Shown piece by piece: positions 21,205-31,577 of a stretch of DNA of 64,000 nucleotides. How positions within the stretch are numbered: the first letter of the stretch is position 1; each line of letters starts with the position of its first letter. The translations under genes were made by a program, and so were the position numbers. Below the pieces are notes generated by a model, which was given only the letters and a program-made list of their open reading frames with translations, was not told where the DNA came from and did no database searches. The stretch spans positions 1,629,001 to 1,693,000 of the forward strand of contig MCGT01000001.1 of assembly GCA_002104935.1 (NCBI GenBank), written 5' to 3'. The stretch is from Hesseltinella vesiculosa (lineage: Eukaryota > Mucoromycota > Mucoromycetes > Mucorales > Cunninghamellaceae).

Positions 21205-22481
21205 CCTAGACAAGTTAATGAGAAAAAAAAACAAAAGAAGACAAGGCTACAAAATTTCCGTTGTATTTAAATACGACCCATGGCGAAGCTTCACAGCGCG
21301 ATCGCTTGATCCAACGTGTTCCCAAAATTACCGACGTGGTGTTGAAACCTCGCTTTGCTTGGTAGGAGCTGAGTGGTGCTGGTGTCGTAGTATGCTCCCC
21401 CCGTAATATTGTACCTGTCATGCTGAGTCTTCAATCATCTTGCCAACGCTTGCTGGCGGTGGATGTTGCTAAGGTTGTCCTTCTACGCTATCACTTCAGA
21501 AACGTGTGAATAATTAAGCATAACATGGATGTATAGTGTCTTATGTACGAAACCCATATGCAAATCTCGTTCACACGAAAAAAAAAAAATTGGGCAGGTA
21601 AAGAGTAGGCGGAAATCCACCAAATTGCCCAGCTGGTTTAGGTGACCGGACATCGCAGGCACCGCTGTGCCGTTTTATCAACTTAAAAGACTGCTCATTA
21701 ACCTGACAGCCCAAAAACATCACGTTTTTTTTTTGTCATGACTGTGAGGTAATGTTGAATCATAATTCCTCATCATTCTGTGCACGTATGCAACATTTGG
21801 GGTGAACTGACTTCAACCAGTTTTGCGTTGTGGCTTTTGCTCAGATCGCCTGGCGGTCCCCTGGGCAAAAATGGCCGATTTTTTCAATTTTTTAGCTGGA
21901 CGATCGGAGATGACAGCACGACACTGGCCAAAAGTTGGCTGGGCGATCTTCTCCAATCGACCTGGTTTTTTTTCAGCATCATCATCATTCGTGCTTTTGT
22001 GCGTTTGAGCAAAGTTTCACATCGATCCAGTCACTCAAAAGTGCTGTAGAGCTATAGTGGTTTTTTTTTTTTTGATTTTGAAAAAAAAAATTGGATGGTC
22101 ATAATCAACTTTCGATTTTACACCTTCCTTCATGGAAAAGAGTGTAATCCAATGTCACAATTTGATGAAGTAGCGTCAACAACTTGATCAATACTGCCCT
22201 TGACAGAGTCCTGATTTGATGATCCAGCCGCCAAATGATGGCGCAAATCCAGTAGAGAGGAGTGTCAAGTTCAGCCCGAATGAGCCCTGCTTCGGAGTTT
22301 TAGGCGTTGCTCAGGTTGCACTAGGGAAAAAAAGAAAAATCAGCATCCAATCAAATTGCCCCTTCCCCGTACCCTAACCAAACAATTTTTTTACCTGCAA
22401 AAGCATTAAACCGTTCTTGTCAAGGGACAGACGATAACCTTTTCTAAAAGGTTGCTCTATCTAAAAAAAAATAAAAAATGC
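21205..22481. other. Intergenic region between membrane protein and Fanzor 3' end
   Basis: No protein gene supported. Holds a well-preserved dispersed repeat copy (21885-22135) and the 3' flank of the Fanzor gene with an inverted-repeat-bounded structured segment (22295-22490). A likely 3' UTR intron on the minus strand (22394-22321, GTAAAA...CCCTAG) is visible. Confidence 0.6.
21885..22135 (+). repeat. Dispersed ~200-bp repeat, copy B
   Basis: Near full-length: TTTAGCTGGACGATCGGAG, GGCCAAAAGTTGGCTGGGCG, CTTCTCCAATCGACCTGG, CAGCATCATCATCATTCGTG, TTTCACATCGATCCAGTCAC, TCAAAAGTGCTG, then an AT tract and ATTGGATGGTCATAATCAAC. Together with copies A, D and E it defines the consensus. Confidence 0.85.
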
Positions 22482-22490
22482 CTAAAACTC
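22295..22490 (-). ncRNA. Candidate omega-RNA region at Fanzor 3' end
   Basis: On the minus (transcribed) strand GAGTTTTAGGC (22490-22480), which includes the Fanzor stop codon, is exactly complementary to GCCTAAAACTC (22305-22295). Between them lie a hairpin with 8-bp arms (AACCTTTT/AAAAGGTT, 22436-22453) and a likely 74-nt intron (22394-22321). Just beyond, CCGAA...TTCGG can form another stem. TnpB and Fanzor guides are known to come from the 3' end of the gene and its flank; equating this structure with the scaffold is inference. Confidence 0.35.
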
Positions 22491-25400
22491 GGGGGATGGA
22501 GGGCGAGGGAGGGGACAAAAGGCAAGGAGCCGATGGCGGTGATCAAAATAGTGACGAGCAATGGCAAACATGTTGGACGCAGCGGAAGTGTCACGATCCA
22601 GCACCACTCGGCACAAATCGCAGCGCAAGAGGCCGTATATTTTGCTCCCATCAATGTAAAAAGGCTTGAGCTTGTCATGGCAAATGCAGCAACGCTGTAT
22701 GGATCGATAAAAAAAAATTGAGTCAGTGACCAAGTCTTCACTTCTCTCCACTGCACTTGTTCAGCACCTTGCTGGTGTTGAATTCCCATATGGATACCAC
22801 TAACAAGCGTCCTTGGCTTTGCCGTTCCTCGAGATTGTTGAAGACCAAATTGGATGGCCCAGGTAACTGCTTCTTCAAGGGGGTTGCCACTTTCTTGCCT
22901 TTAAGGCCGTCGCCAAACACAATCATCGGCACACGGTCGGGGGAGGCTACGTGTTTGGTGACTCCGTGGCTCAGTCGCGTAGCTGCCTTCACTGCTGGAG
23001 CAGATCTATAAAAAATAAGGCAATCAGAGGTTTGTTGCCGATCTGAAGGTTGATTCTTTTTTTTTTTTACCGTCGTTCTGTCATTTCAAGGTGAATGCTG
23101 TTGAGCTGACCTTGGACAAATATGCGTTCTTCCTTAAGGTCATTCAAGGTTACTTCAAGACGAGCAAGTTTTTGACCGAGCTGGTACACAGTTGTAGGTA
23201 ATGCTGGTCCAGATGCCGACTTCATGACCTTTTTATAGGACATGATTCGCGTATTCGTGCCTTGTATGGTGCGTTCCAAGGTCGTAAGATTCTGGCGTAA
23301 GGCTTGCGTCGTTTCGTGAAGCTTGAGGGCACGCTTGTGTCTGGCACGCTTGCGTCGTTTTCTCCGATTGCGCTTCGTTTTGGTACGCTTTTCTTTCACA
23401 TACTTGCGCGAGATGCCAGCAAGGACATTTGACACATAGGCTACACCGCGCTGCCTGCCACGATACGCGTTAAACTTGGCGACCGAGTGTTGGTGTCCAT
23501 AAAAGGTGAAGAAAATACCGAGGCGGTCCAGAATGTAGCGACAGCGCTTTTCGTATTCGTGGGGAGATGGATGACGAGGTGGGATGGCGGATTCAATTTG
23601 CTGGTAGCTGAGGGAACGGCCATTGTGTGGGTCCAAAAACATTGTTGTCTTCTTTCGTTGTTCCAACTCTTGCATTCGTTTCTGCGTTCCACATTGTGCG
23701 CGATACTCCCGAGCAGAGACCTTGTAAACAGGAAATGGTTCCCGAGGGGAGGCTTCTGGGAGTGGGTCGTTGCTAGCGGTTGAGACGAGAGACACAGTGG
23801 CTGGGATATCCAGTGACATGAGGCTGGCTTCGTCGTCATCATTATAGAACAAATTTTCTTTTTCCACAAACATAGCACTGTCCACGTCAGGAGTACCAGA
23901 TGCACCTGTTTCCAGTGTTAATGCACCAGTGTCACGCGTAAGTTCTTGCAGCATGCTAAGTGGCTGTCCAGCAGCACCATCACCGTCGTCGTCGCTTTCA
24001 TAGGCGCCTTCATCATAACTGTCGCTGCCATCACCAGCACCATCCTCAGCCTGGATTTGACGGGGGAATGGGGTTCCACAAGCCGCTGTGATAATGGCCC
24101 GTCGGCCAGGGTCCACGGCTGTCATTCGGAAGTGGTCCATGAAGTCGGGTGGCACGTCGTCCATGTGGGGTAACTTGATGGTTGGCCGATTGATCCGGGG
24201 ACGGCGGTGGAAATGGAACGAACATGACACGCCGTCCGACCAAACGAATGCACCAAAAAAGTGCGGGTTGAGCATGATCGACTCCAACATTTCATCTAAG
24301 CTAATTAGAAAAAAAAAAAAGAGAAGGGAAAATAGATGAGATTCGACTACACCTTGCCACCCCACCTCTGCCTTTTACCTTGAAAATCCAAACATGTCCA
24401 TTTTAAACACCTCGAAAAAAATGGGGAGCGATCCCAAGAAGCTAGCCTGATTGTTGTCAGAGGTAGCGGTCGTAGGGGTGGTGGTTGGCCGGGTGCGGGG
24501 CGTAGGACGGGAAGGGCCAGCGACTTGTCGGTCGGCTGCGAACTCTTGACTGGTGTGCGTGTACGACGTGTATTCCGTCAGGCGAGTGATCGTCTTCGCA
24601 GTGATTGGGATTGCTCGGCGATCCAGACCTGGCTCTGGGAGGATGGTGAAGTGAGGTACCTTGACAGGGTTTTCATTTTCTTGGTCCTTGTAATCTTGAT
24701 AAGCAGACGCAATTTGAATCAAGATTTTCAGAGTCATGGTTGGATCTTCTTGCAGCTTTCCTTCGTCAATCAAGCCCATGCCAGGCGGCTTCATAGCCAG
24801 GACTTGTCGTGTGATTAAGGCAATGGCTTCATCGGCAGGCGTGTTCGTGCTTTGCGATTCACCCGTAGAGATGTCATGTGGATGGCTCGGCGAGGGATGG
24901 GTGAGGGATGGTGATGGTGGATGTGGGACATCCAGCGAGGGTGAGTTGTTTTCAGCGGTGGTGGTGGTATGTCACCTATTTTAAAATGCGAAAAAAAAAG
25001 TGAGTTTTCCCCCCCCTTTCCGTTTTACGCTCAGTTCCCAGCTTACCTCTTGTCCTTGGACAGCAAAGAGGAATTTGATGTACTGCTTCACCTTGCGATC
25101 AAACTTTTCGGCCAAGCAATTGGTGTAGGCCGTTTCCAATGCACCAAGACAAGGAGTCAAGGTATCGGCGATAAATTTGTGCCCATGGAAGTGGGCTGGG
25201 TCATAGCGGATGCTAGGGTGGTCGCGAGCAAAGGCCATCCAATGGGAAAGAAGGGAAGGGGGCGAGGGTATACCAGCTGGGTAAGAGAATAAAGGCCGTT
25301 GGCGCAGATGAGGTAATTGTCGAATTCATCAGGGAATGACAGAGCAAAGTGATTCAAAAAGATCTGCACACGCACCAAAATGTTCTTCACGCACTTGCTG

Positions 25401-25944
25401 GTGGCTTCGATGTTTCTTTTGAGTGGCAGAGCGTATGGCAAGTTGACAGCCGCGTCGAAGCCAACCTTTCGAGCAAAAGTTGCATGGCCTGGCATCCATT
25501 TCCGAAGAAAGTCGGCCTTGTTGACTTTGTGCAAGGGACAAGCATGGCTGGCAGCAGTCATGTGACCCATGTTGCCACAGGCCTTGCATGGCCCAATGGC
25601 ATTGGGGTTGCGCTGGTCTTGTTTCTTTTTGCGGCGACCAGCCTGGCGCGCCTCTTGGCGACGGCGTTCTGCTTGGGCACGAGGATCAGCAGACCCAGTG
25701 CCTGAAGCATAAAGTGGTGAGGACAACAATCACTGGTTTCAACGGCTGACTTACGCTCGCGATATATTTTGGCTTGTGTCCAAATAGCAAGGACTTGCTC
25801 TTCGGTAAGTTCCCACTCACCACGTCCGTGCTGAAGAGGGGCCAGATGAACCAACTCTTCTCGTGCACGCGCGAACGATGCGTCGTCCATAAAGCATAAA
25901 GTCTCGTAAAAGGCTTGAAGGTGATCTTTGGGGAAATATTGCAT
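22482..25944 (-). CDS. Fanzor (eukaryotic TnpB-like RNA-guided nuclease), apparent frame disruptions
   Basis: Exons as read: 25944-25755, 25701-25047, about 24975-24379, 24300-23071, 23005-22768, 22694-22482; roughly 1,040 aa. The N-terminus has a zinc-knuckle-like CKACGNMGH...CP. A helical region follows (HWMAFARDHPSI, AYTNCLAEKF). RuvC-I is TAVDPGRRAIITAACG. An Asp-rich insert follows, then a basic coiled coil (about 23090-23400). VFGDGLKGKK precedes RuvC-II (VVSIWEFNTSK). Splicing out 22767-22695 places the zinc ribbon RCCICH...LRCDLC directly after TSK, then RuvC-III LDRDTSAASNM. This order is the TnpB/Fanzor signature. The N-terminal half is not one frame. A G5 tract at 25258-25262 lacks one base for continuity, and the junction 25047/24975 also fails. 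So it is either a decaying copy or contains assembly errors. No transposase is adjacent. Confidence 0.85.
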
Positions 25945-26391
25945 TTTGCTGAACAAGAAAAAAAAAATACAGAAAAGAGAAGGAAAAAAAAAAGAGCAAG
26001 ACGAGAAAATGAGCTTCTCTGCTCACGCTCACACACGCCCTGCTCATTCCTATTATATTAACGCTAATATATTTTTTTAAAAAATGTGTGAACAGATCAA
26101 CTTCTTGTCCAGCTGATGACCAAGCTTACAAATATCATTCCATCATTCAATCTGTGGGTCAAGGCACTCGTAAACATGAAAGCAAACTTCGCTTCAAACT
26201 TCTCAAATTGGCACTGTCCTTGCTCCTGATTTTGTGGATTACTCAGTGAATTGAGCGATGGTAGTGGGTTTAGTGACAAATTCACGTTCTTTTTTCTGAC
26301 TGGCTGCGCTATTTTTTTCGCGACATTTTTCCCGCAGGGTTGGTTGCTCCTTTTTTTTCTTTTTTTCTGTTTTCCCCGTTCTGCATCGTTC
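25945..26391. other. Divergent spacer between Fanzor and coiled-coil gene
   Basis: No coding region beyond TTG-started shadows. Fanzor (minus) and the next gene (plus) diverge here. An acceptor-like TTGTTCAG directly precedes the Fanzor ATG, so a 5' UTR intron is possible. A small palindrome with TATATTA/TAATATA arms lies at 26054-26071. No terminal inverted repeat matching the far side of the Fanzor was found. Confidence 0.5.
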
Positions 26392-27224
26392 ATGTCTGTA
26401 TCCACCGATTTCGATGATGAACCAAGTATCAATCATCCCAGTGCTTTATTAGATCAAGGTAAAACAAAGTCTGTGTTAGCGACTCCGTTTTTCGTTTGCA
26501 TCTCATTTCTTTTTTTTAAGAGCCTTCGTCGTTTTTATCGTCGTCGATGCCACATGGTCCGCCATCGCCAGCACCTTCTTCCGTGGTGTCGCACATGGAT
26601 GATGATCAGTATCGGTATGATGAGCTGGAGCAGGAGTTATTGGATGAAGGCTCAGATGCCAGCCATCATCCGCGAACAGCCTCAGCCATGGATCCTGACA
26701 ATGACCCCTTGTTTGACGATTACCCTTCCTCGACACGTGGCCGCATTGATCGATCCATCATGGATGAATTTATACCCAATGCATGGCGTGAAGATTTTCT
26801 CGACCATGTGGATCATCAGTGCCAGCAGCTTCAAGACGTCATGGATGAGCGCTTTTCGGTAAGAGTCAAAAGGAAAAAAAGAACGGCTTGGGCCAATGCC
26901 GATGCTTTCCTTTGATACTTGGGTAGGCTTTGGAAGAAAAGCTGGAGCAAACGGAAGCAGCACTGGATGAATCAAAGCGCGCTTATGACCAAGTGCTGGT
27001 GCAGCAGAAAGGTGAAGGACATGAAGAAAAAGAGGGAAAGCGCTGACGGGCTTGTTTTTTTAGACGAGCAGGATCGGCTACTGGAAAGGCTGGATGATCT
27101 GGTGCAGTGGCAAGGTCAAAATGGAAAGGTGTGTGCCCGTCATCAAGCCTTGTTGAAAAAGATGGATCCTAAAGACCAGCGGCTTGCGAGAATCCTGGCG
27201 CAGTGGATCACCAAACCAGAATGA
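26392..27224 (+). CDS. Coiled-coil hypothetical protein
   Basis: Four exons (26392-26458, 26521-26858, 26927-27011, 27064-27224) join in frame to 216 aa. The first half is acidic and Ser/Pro-rich (PPSPAPSSVVSHMDDD). The second half is a heptad-like coiled coil (ALEEKLEQTEAALDESKRAY, then DEQDRLLERLDDLVQW). The C-terminus is MDPKDQRLARILAQWITKPE. I do not recognise the family; kinetochore or cytoskeletal coiled-coil proteins have similar composition, but nothing here proves it. It is convergent with the WNK kinase gene. Confidence 0.6.
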
Positions 27225-27414
27225 TCACCAACAACACCGGCATTATACCCGCGCTCGCTTGGCATCAGTTTTTATTTATTTATATTTATTTTATTGTCTC
27301 ATTGTGTCATTATCATTATCAAAAATGGATTGCTTATCCTCCAGGAAAATCAAAAATAAAAACAATGTTTTCTATGCGCAAAAAGAAGAAAGAAAGAAAA
27401 AAAAACCAAAAGAA

Positions 27415-29688
27415 TCAAGGATGGGCCGAATCAGGAGGGGAAGATGAGGCGGTGGAAGGGTGGGTGTCGCCGGTGAGAGGCGTCGTGGAGGATTGCAGCT
27501 TCTTGCCTTTGAGCATGTTTTTTAGGGCTCGGAGCGCAAACACGGTCAAACCGATGCCATTCCAATCTTCATCGTGTAAATCGCGTAAATCACCGACGGT
27601 CATGATGTCTTGGTTCTTTAGCTTGTTGATCCATTGATAGGCCTTGTCTTCATTGCGATGGGTAGCGGTGGCACAATCCCGGACAAACACATCAATACTG
27701 GTATCATCCGAGTATTCTACGTAGGAGGGTGAGATTCATTTTGTCTATTGTGGTCCGGAGGGCTTACCATCCAAGATATGGGAGAAAAGGGCTTCTCGCA
27801 TGGCGGAGATGTTTTCTTCGGATTTGCGTTCATCGCTGGGAGGGGTGTCCCATCGTTTGGAGGTATCGATTGTCAAGTCAGCCATCGCTCTGGTGGCGGA
27901 GGGAAGGGAGTTGGTGGCGGAGGGTGGCAAGGGTGATTGGGTGGAGGTGGCGACAGAAGGAGGGATGGGTTGGGCAGCAACTTTGGCGTTGTTAGGGGTG
28001 GCTGTGATGACGGGGGAGGTCAGCGTGGAGGGCGGGGAGGTGGTGGAGGCGGTCGGTGCAGAGGTGGCCAGAGGTTGATTTTCTTCTAAATCGCGCAAAG
28101 AACGCATGGCTTCTCTGTAGCGAGCTTCGGCCAGCCGAGCCCGGGTTTCAAAATCTTCACATTTGGCTTCGACCTCGATGATTTGGTCAGTGGCGATGGC
28201 AAGTTCTTGTCTGGTCCGGTCTAATTCCGAGCGAATGTCGTTTTCCCGGCGCCATACCGACTGGCCATTCCCTGTGCTGTTTTCTGGGTCATTGGGCTTG
28301 TCCAGGTCGCGTAAGATACGGTTGATTTCCTTGGTGATGTGGTATTGATAGCGTTCAGGTAGCACCTGCTCTTCAATCTATTTTTTTTTTTTTTGTGAGG
28401 AACAGATTCTTTTTTTTTTTTTTTTTTTGGCGCAGGGAAACGCTTACCATTTCACGGACGACTTGTTCAGCAGTATCGGTATCGACATTGAAATCAAACT
28501 TGACTGAAAGCTTGTCCATGCCTTTGAAGATCACCTGTAGCGTTAGATGAACGTGGTCTGGATCGTCCGACAGCATCACCACTTCCGGCTCCACAGCCAG
28601 AAAGGAGTGTTCCAAGATGTTTTTAGCCGACATTCTTGAGACAAGAAGGCAGGTGAGCTTTTGATCGGCTAGGTTGCCTTTTTACCTATCATCTTCAGGG
28701 CCAATGCAATTTTCAATGACTTTGAGAACCTCTTCATTTTGAATTTGCTCCAAGCAGGCTGGTTTGACACCCTGGGAAAAAAAATAGGGTGAGTGGGAAC
28801 AGATGGGCAAAAAGGTGGTGCTTACTGAGGACACTTTGCGATAGATCTGAGCGGCATTTTGGCATTCTCCATAGGGATACTGGCCAGTGACCATTTCGAG
28901 CAGACACATACCAAAGGCATAGATATCGACCATTTCACTGTAGCCAAGCTCTTCGTACATTTCGGGAGCCATGAATTCCGGGGTGCCGATGATGGTGTAC
29001 TTTTTGCCCATTTTCATTTCAGCAGTGCCCATGTCACCGATTTTGACTTCGCCGTGGGCACCATTGATGAAAATGTTGTCGCATTTGATATCGCGATGGA
29101 TGATGGGGGGAGTGTATTCATGGAGGTAGGCCAGACCTTTGAGGATTTGTCGAGACCAGCGCTTGACAATTTTGATGTTGGGAAGGTTCAGCTTGCGAAT
29201 GTATTCACGGAGAGTGCCCGAGGTCATCATTTCGGTAATAAAGACAAATTCATTCTTGGTGCACCAGGCGTCATGAAAGGCAATCACATTTGGGTGGCGT
29301 ACTTGTTTGAGGATCTCGATTTCATGCTCCATTTCTTTTTTGTTGGGTTGGTGCAAGCCCTAGGAAAGAAAGGGTGAGATCCTATGCCCAACGCCAGGCT
29401 CTTCTTTTCTTTTTGTTTACCATCATGGTATTCCAAGCAACTTCATAGCCCTCTGTAAAATGAAAAAAAAAATACAGAAAAGAGTGGATGAGACTCGTTT
29501 CGAGGTATCCCCATGGCCATCATTATAAACAGCCTCGTTTCTTTACCTTCTCGATCAAGAGCTTTGTAGACTACTTTGTAAGCACCTTTGCCAAGAAGTG
29601 TATTGAGACGTACATATCGGTCATCAGGAGACACTTCTATGACTTTCTCCGTGTCCTCCGACTGATCGTTGATATCAAGAGTGGACAT
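27415..29688 (-). CDS. WNK-type protein kinase with OSR1-C-like domain and SAM-like C-terminus
   Basis: Serine/threonine kinase with the 'with no lysine' signature. The Gly loop is GKGAYKVVYKALD with Lys inside the loop, and the beta-3 strand reads YEVAWNTMMV without the usual VAIK Lys. Further kinase motifs are IIHRDIKCDNIFI, VKIGDMGTAEM (DMG for DFG), [13 protein letters not shown] and DIYAFGMCLLEMVTGQYPYG. After the kinase (IGPEDDRMSAKNILEH) comes HLTLQVIFKGMDKLSVKFDF...DTAEQVVREM, matching the OSR1-C/autoinhibitory domain of WNKs. A coiled coil and Ser/Thr/Pro linker follow, then a SAM-like helical domain (TVGDLRDLHDEDWNGIGLTV). At least eight exons. WNKs control ion transport and cell volume in animals; a role in osmotic response here is inference. 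Confidence 0.88.
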
Positions 29689-29931
29689 GGATTAACACCC
29701 GAGTACTATTGTCTAGCTGGAGATTTGGTATATTAAAATAAAGGAAGAATAAACTGCTTTTTAACGAGTAGGAATCAAGAATCAAGAAAATGAAAAAAAT
29801 GGAGATGCTACAGAAAAAGACTTTTTGCCCAAGGAAAAGAAGAAAAAAAATTACAGAGAGCGGGGATTCAAATACATTTGTCATCCGGCCAAAAAAGAAG
29901 GTGCGGTGGATTGCCCCCCTCCATGTTTTTT

Positions 29932-31121
29932 TTAATAGTCTATGATTTTGTAAGGTTTTCCAGTGACTTGTAATAATCTATCCCAATAGGTATCAATATC
30001 AAATTTGAAAGCGAAATCGCCTCCATATTCCGTTTCCAGTTGGTCTTTTGGAATGTGTTCTTGGATATGCACCCATTCGTTCGTGGTGGCTTTGGTGTCC
30101 TGTTTGCCAGAGTCGTCATATACAAATTTGATCTTGTTTTTGGTGACAGGATCCATAAATGGAGAAATCATTTTGAATGTCAAAAAGAAGAACCAGGGCG
30201 CTGGATCGAGTCAAAGGAAAAGTTAGTCTTGAAAGCAGTAAATGGATCAATCCTTTTTTTTTTTACATTTGACAACAAAAGCAATGCCGAGACGTTCAGG
30301 GTAATGGTTGCCAAGGATATCCAGGAATTTCTTACAAGTGCCGATACTGGGATTATGAGCCGAGGCAGCGTCTTTGAAATCAACAATGATGGCAATGTTC
30401 TCCACCTTGGCAGGCATCAAGCGAATGCCACGTTCCAAACAGTACACGATATTTTTAATTTGACGTTCCCCATCCTTTGAATTTTGTAGTCGAGGCCGCA
30501 TAATCCAAATAGGTCGACCGTGATTGTCAAAGCCATTAAAATACATTTTACCTGTCTCGGACTAAAATCCCCGACCAGAAATAAAAAAAGCGCTTAAATA
30601 AGCCATTTTTTCATTCTATTTCATTTTACCTCGGGACGAATGTAGTCAGGATCGATTTGCTCAGGACGGTAATCTCTTCTCCATTTCACAGTGTTTTCCA
30701 ACATAGTTTTAGCAGCCTAATGCATATCATAAAAAAGGGGGACATCAGGTTGCATAAGGATCGTTGGACGAAGATTTTTTTTCCTGTGTTACAAGCCTGT
30801 TGCGGCAAGATTTCACCAGATCCGAGTCTGGTTTTGTAGGCTTACCTCGTAGTCCCATTTCCTTGCTCGCATATAACGTTTCAAAGTAGCATCGGTTAAG
30901 AATCGCTTTTCGTTTTCATAATACTCATGGTCCAATGGAAGCATTATCGACGTTATATATTCACGCAGCTGGTCAAGCTTTTTTTCTTGTGCCGAATCCA
31001 ACGAAGGAGGCAAAGCAGGCTCATACTCCGGAGGTGTGAACAGAGGCTCATGCGTCATGGCTTCTTCTTTTTCTATGGTTGGCAAGTTGTTTAGGTTGGT
31101 TTTACTACGAAAAATATTCAT
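29932..31121 (-). CDS. CRAL-TRIO (Sec14-like) phosphatidylinositol transfer protein
   Basis: Lipid-exchange protein of the Sec14 superfamily. Four exons on the minus strand from ATG 31121 (MNIFRSKTNLNN) to 29932, about 300 aa. The CRAL-TRIO N domain is in FLTDATLKRYMRARKWDYEA. The lipid-binding lobe shows GFDNHGRPIWIMRPRLQ, ENIAIIVDFKDAASAHN, FLDILGNHYPERLGIAFVV, PWFFFLTFKMISPFMDP and LETEYGGDFAFKFD, the family's EYGG end. It belongs to the larger Pdr16/Sfh-type group by the long N-terminal extension; the exact paralogue is not determined. It is divergent from ATP1, with a 456-bp shared promoter. Confidence 0.9.
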
Positions 31122-31577
31122 CGAAAAAAAAAGGCAAAGAAAAAGGGAGAAAAAAGAAGGAAGAGAGAGAGAAAAAAAAAAAAAGGGAACCACATAAAAA
31201 AGGATGAAAATTAGCCCGAAATGCCGTGCTATGAGTCCAGGACGGGGAAACTATGACTTTTTTTAACCACTGCTTTACTCTGTTAAAAAAAGATGCAAAA
31301 AAAAAAAAAAGAGTGGAGAGGCAGTCAAGCCAAGTTAAAAAGTACAAGCGTGTTTATTTCAAAAAGGCTCCCTTCAGCCGAAATGCTCTTTTGCAGGATC
31401 AACAAAAAAATAGGAAAACCACTTGTGTGACCACCTCGACGACGTTGTGGGCCAAAAATGAAGACCAGCCAAAAAAAAAAAAAACAATCCCTGGCTCGAG
31501 TTTTTTTTTTTTTTTTTTCTTTTTCATCAGTACCCCTCTCTTTTTTTTTTAATCTTCAAGTGTTGATCTTTTAAACG
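31122..31577. promoter_or_regulatory. Shared divergent promoter of Sec14-like gene and ATP1
   Basis: 456 bp with no gene, bounded by two start codons pointing outwards. Strongly A/T-tracted, with poly-A/T runs at 31171-31186, 31298-31311, 31470-31483 and 31501-31519. No specific binding site is assigned. Confidence 0.5.

Noticed and set aside
26040..26391. Terminal inverted repeat of a Fanzor-bearing transposon
   Set aside because: I compared the upstream flank with 22100-22480 by eye and found only short AT-rich matches; no convincing TIR or target duplication.
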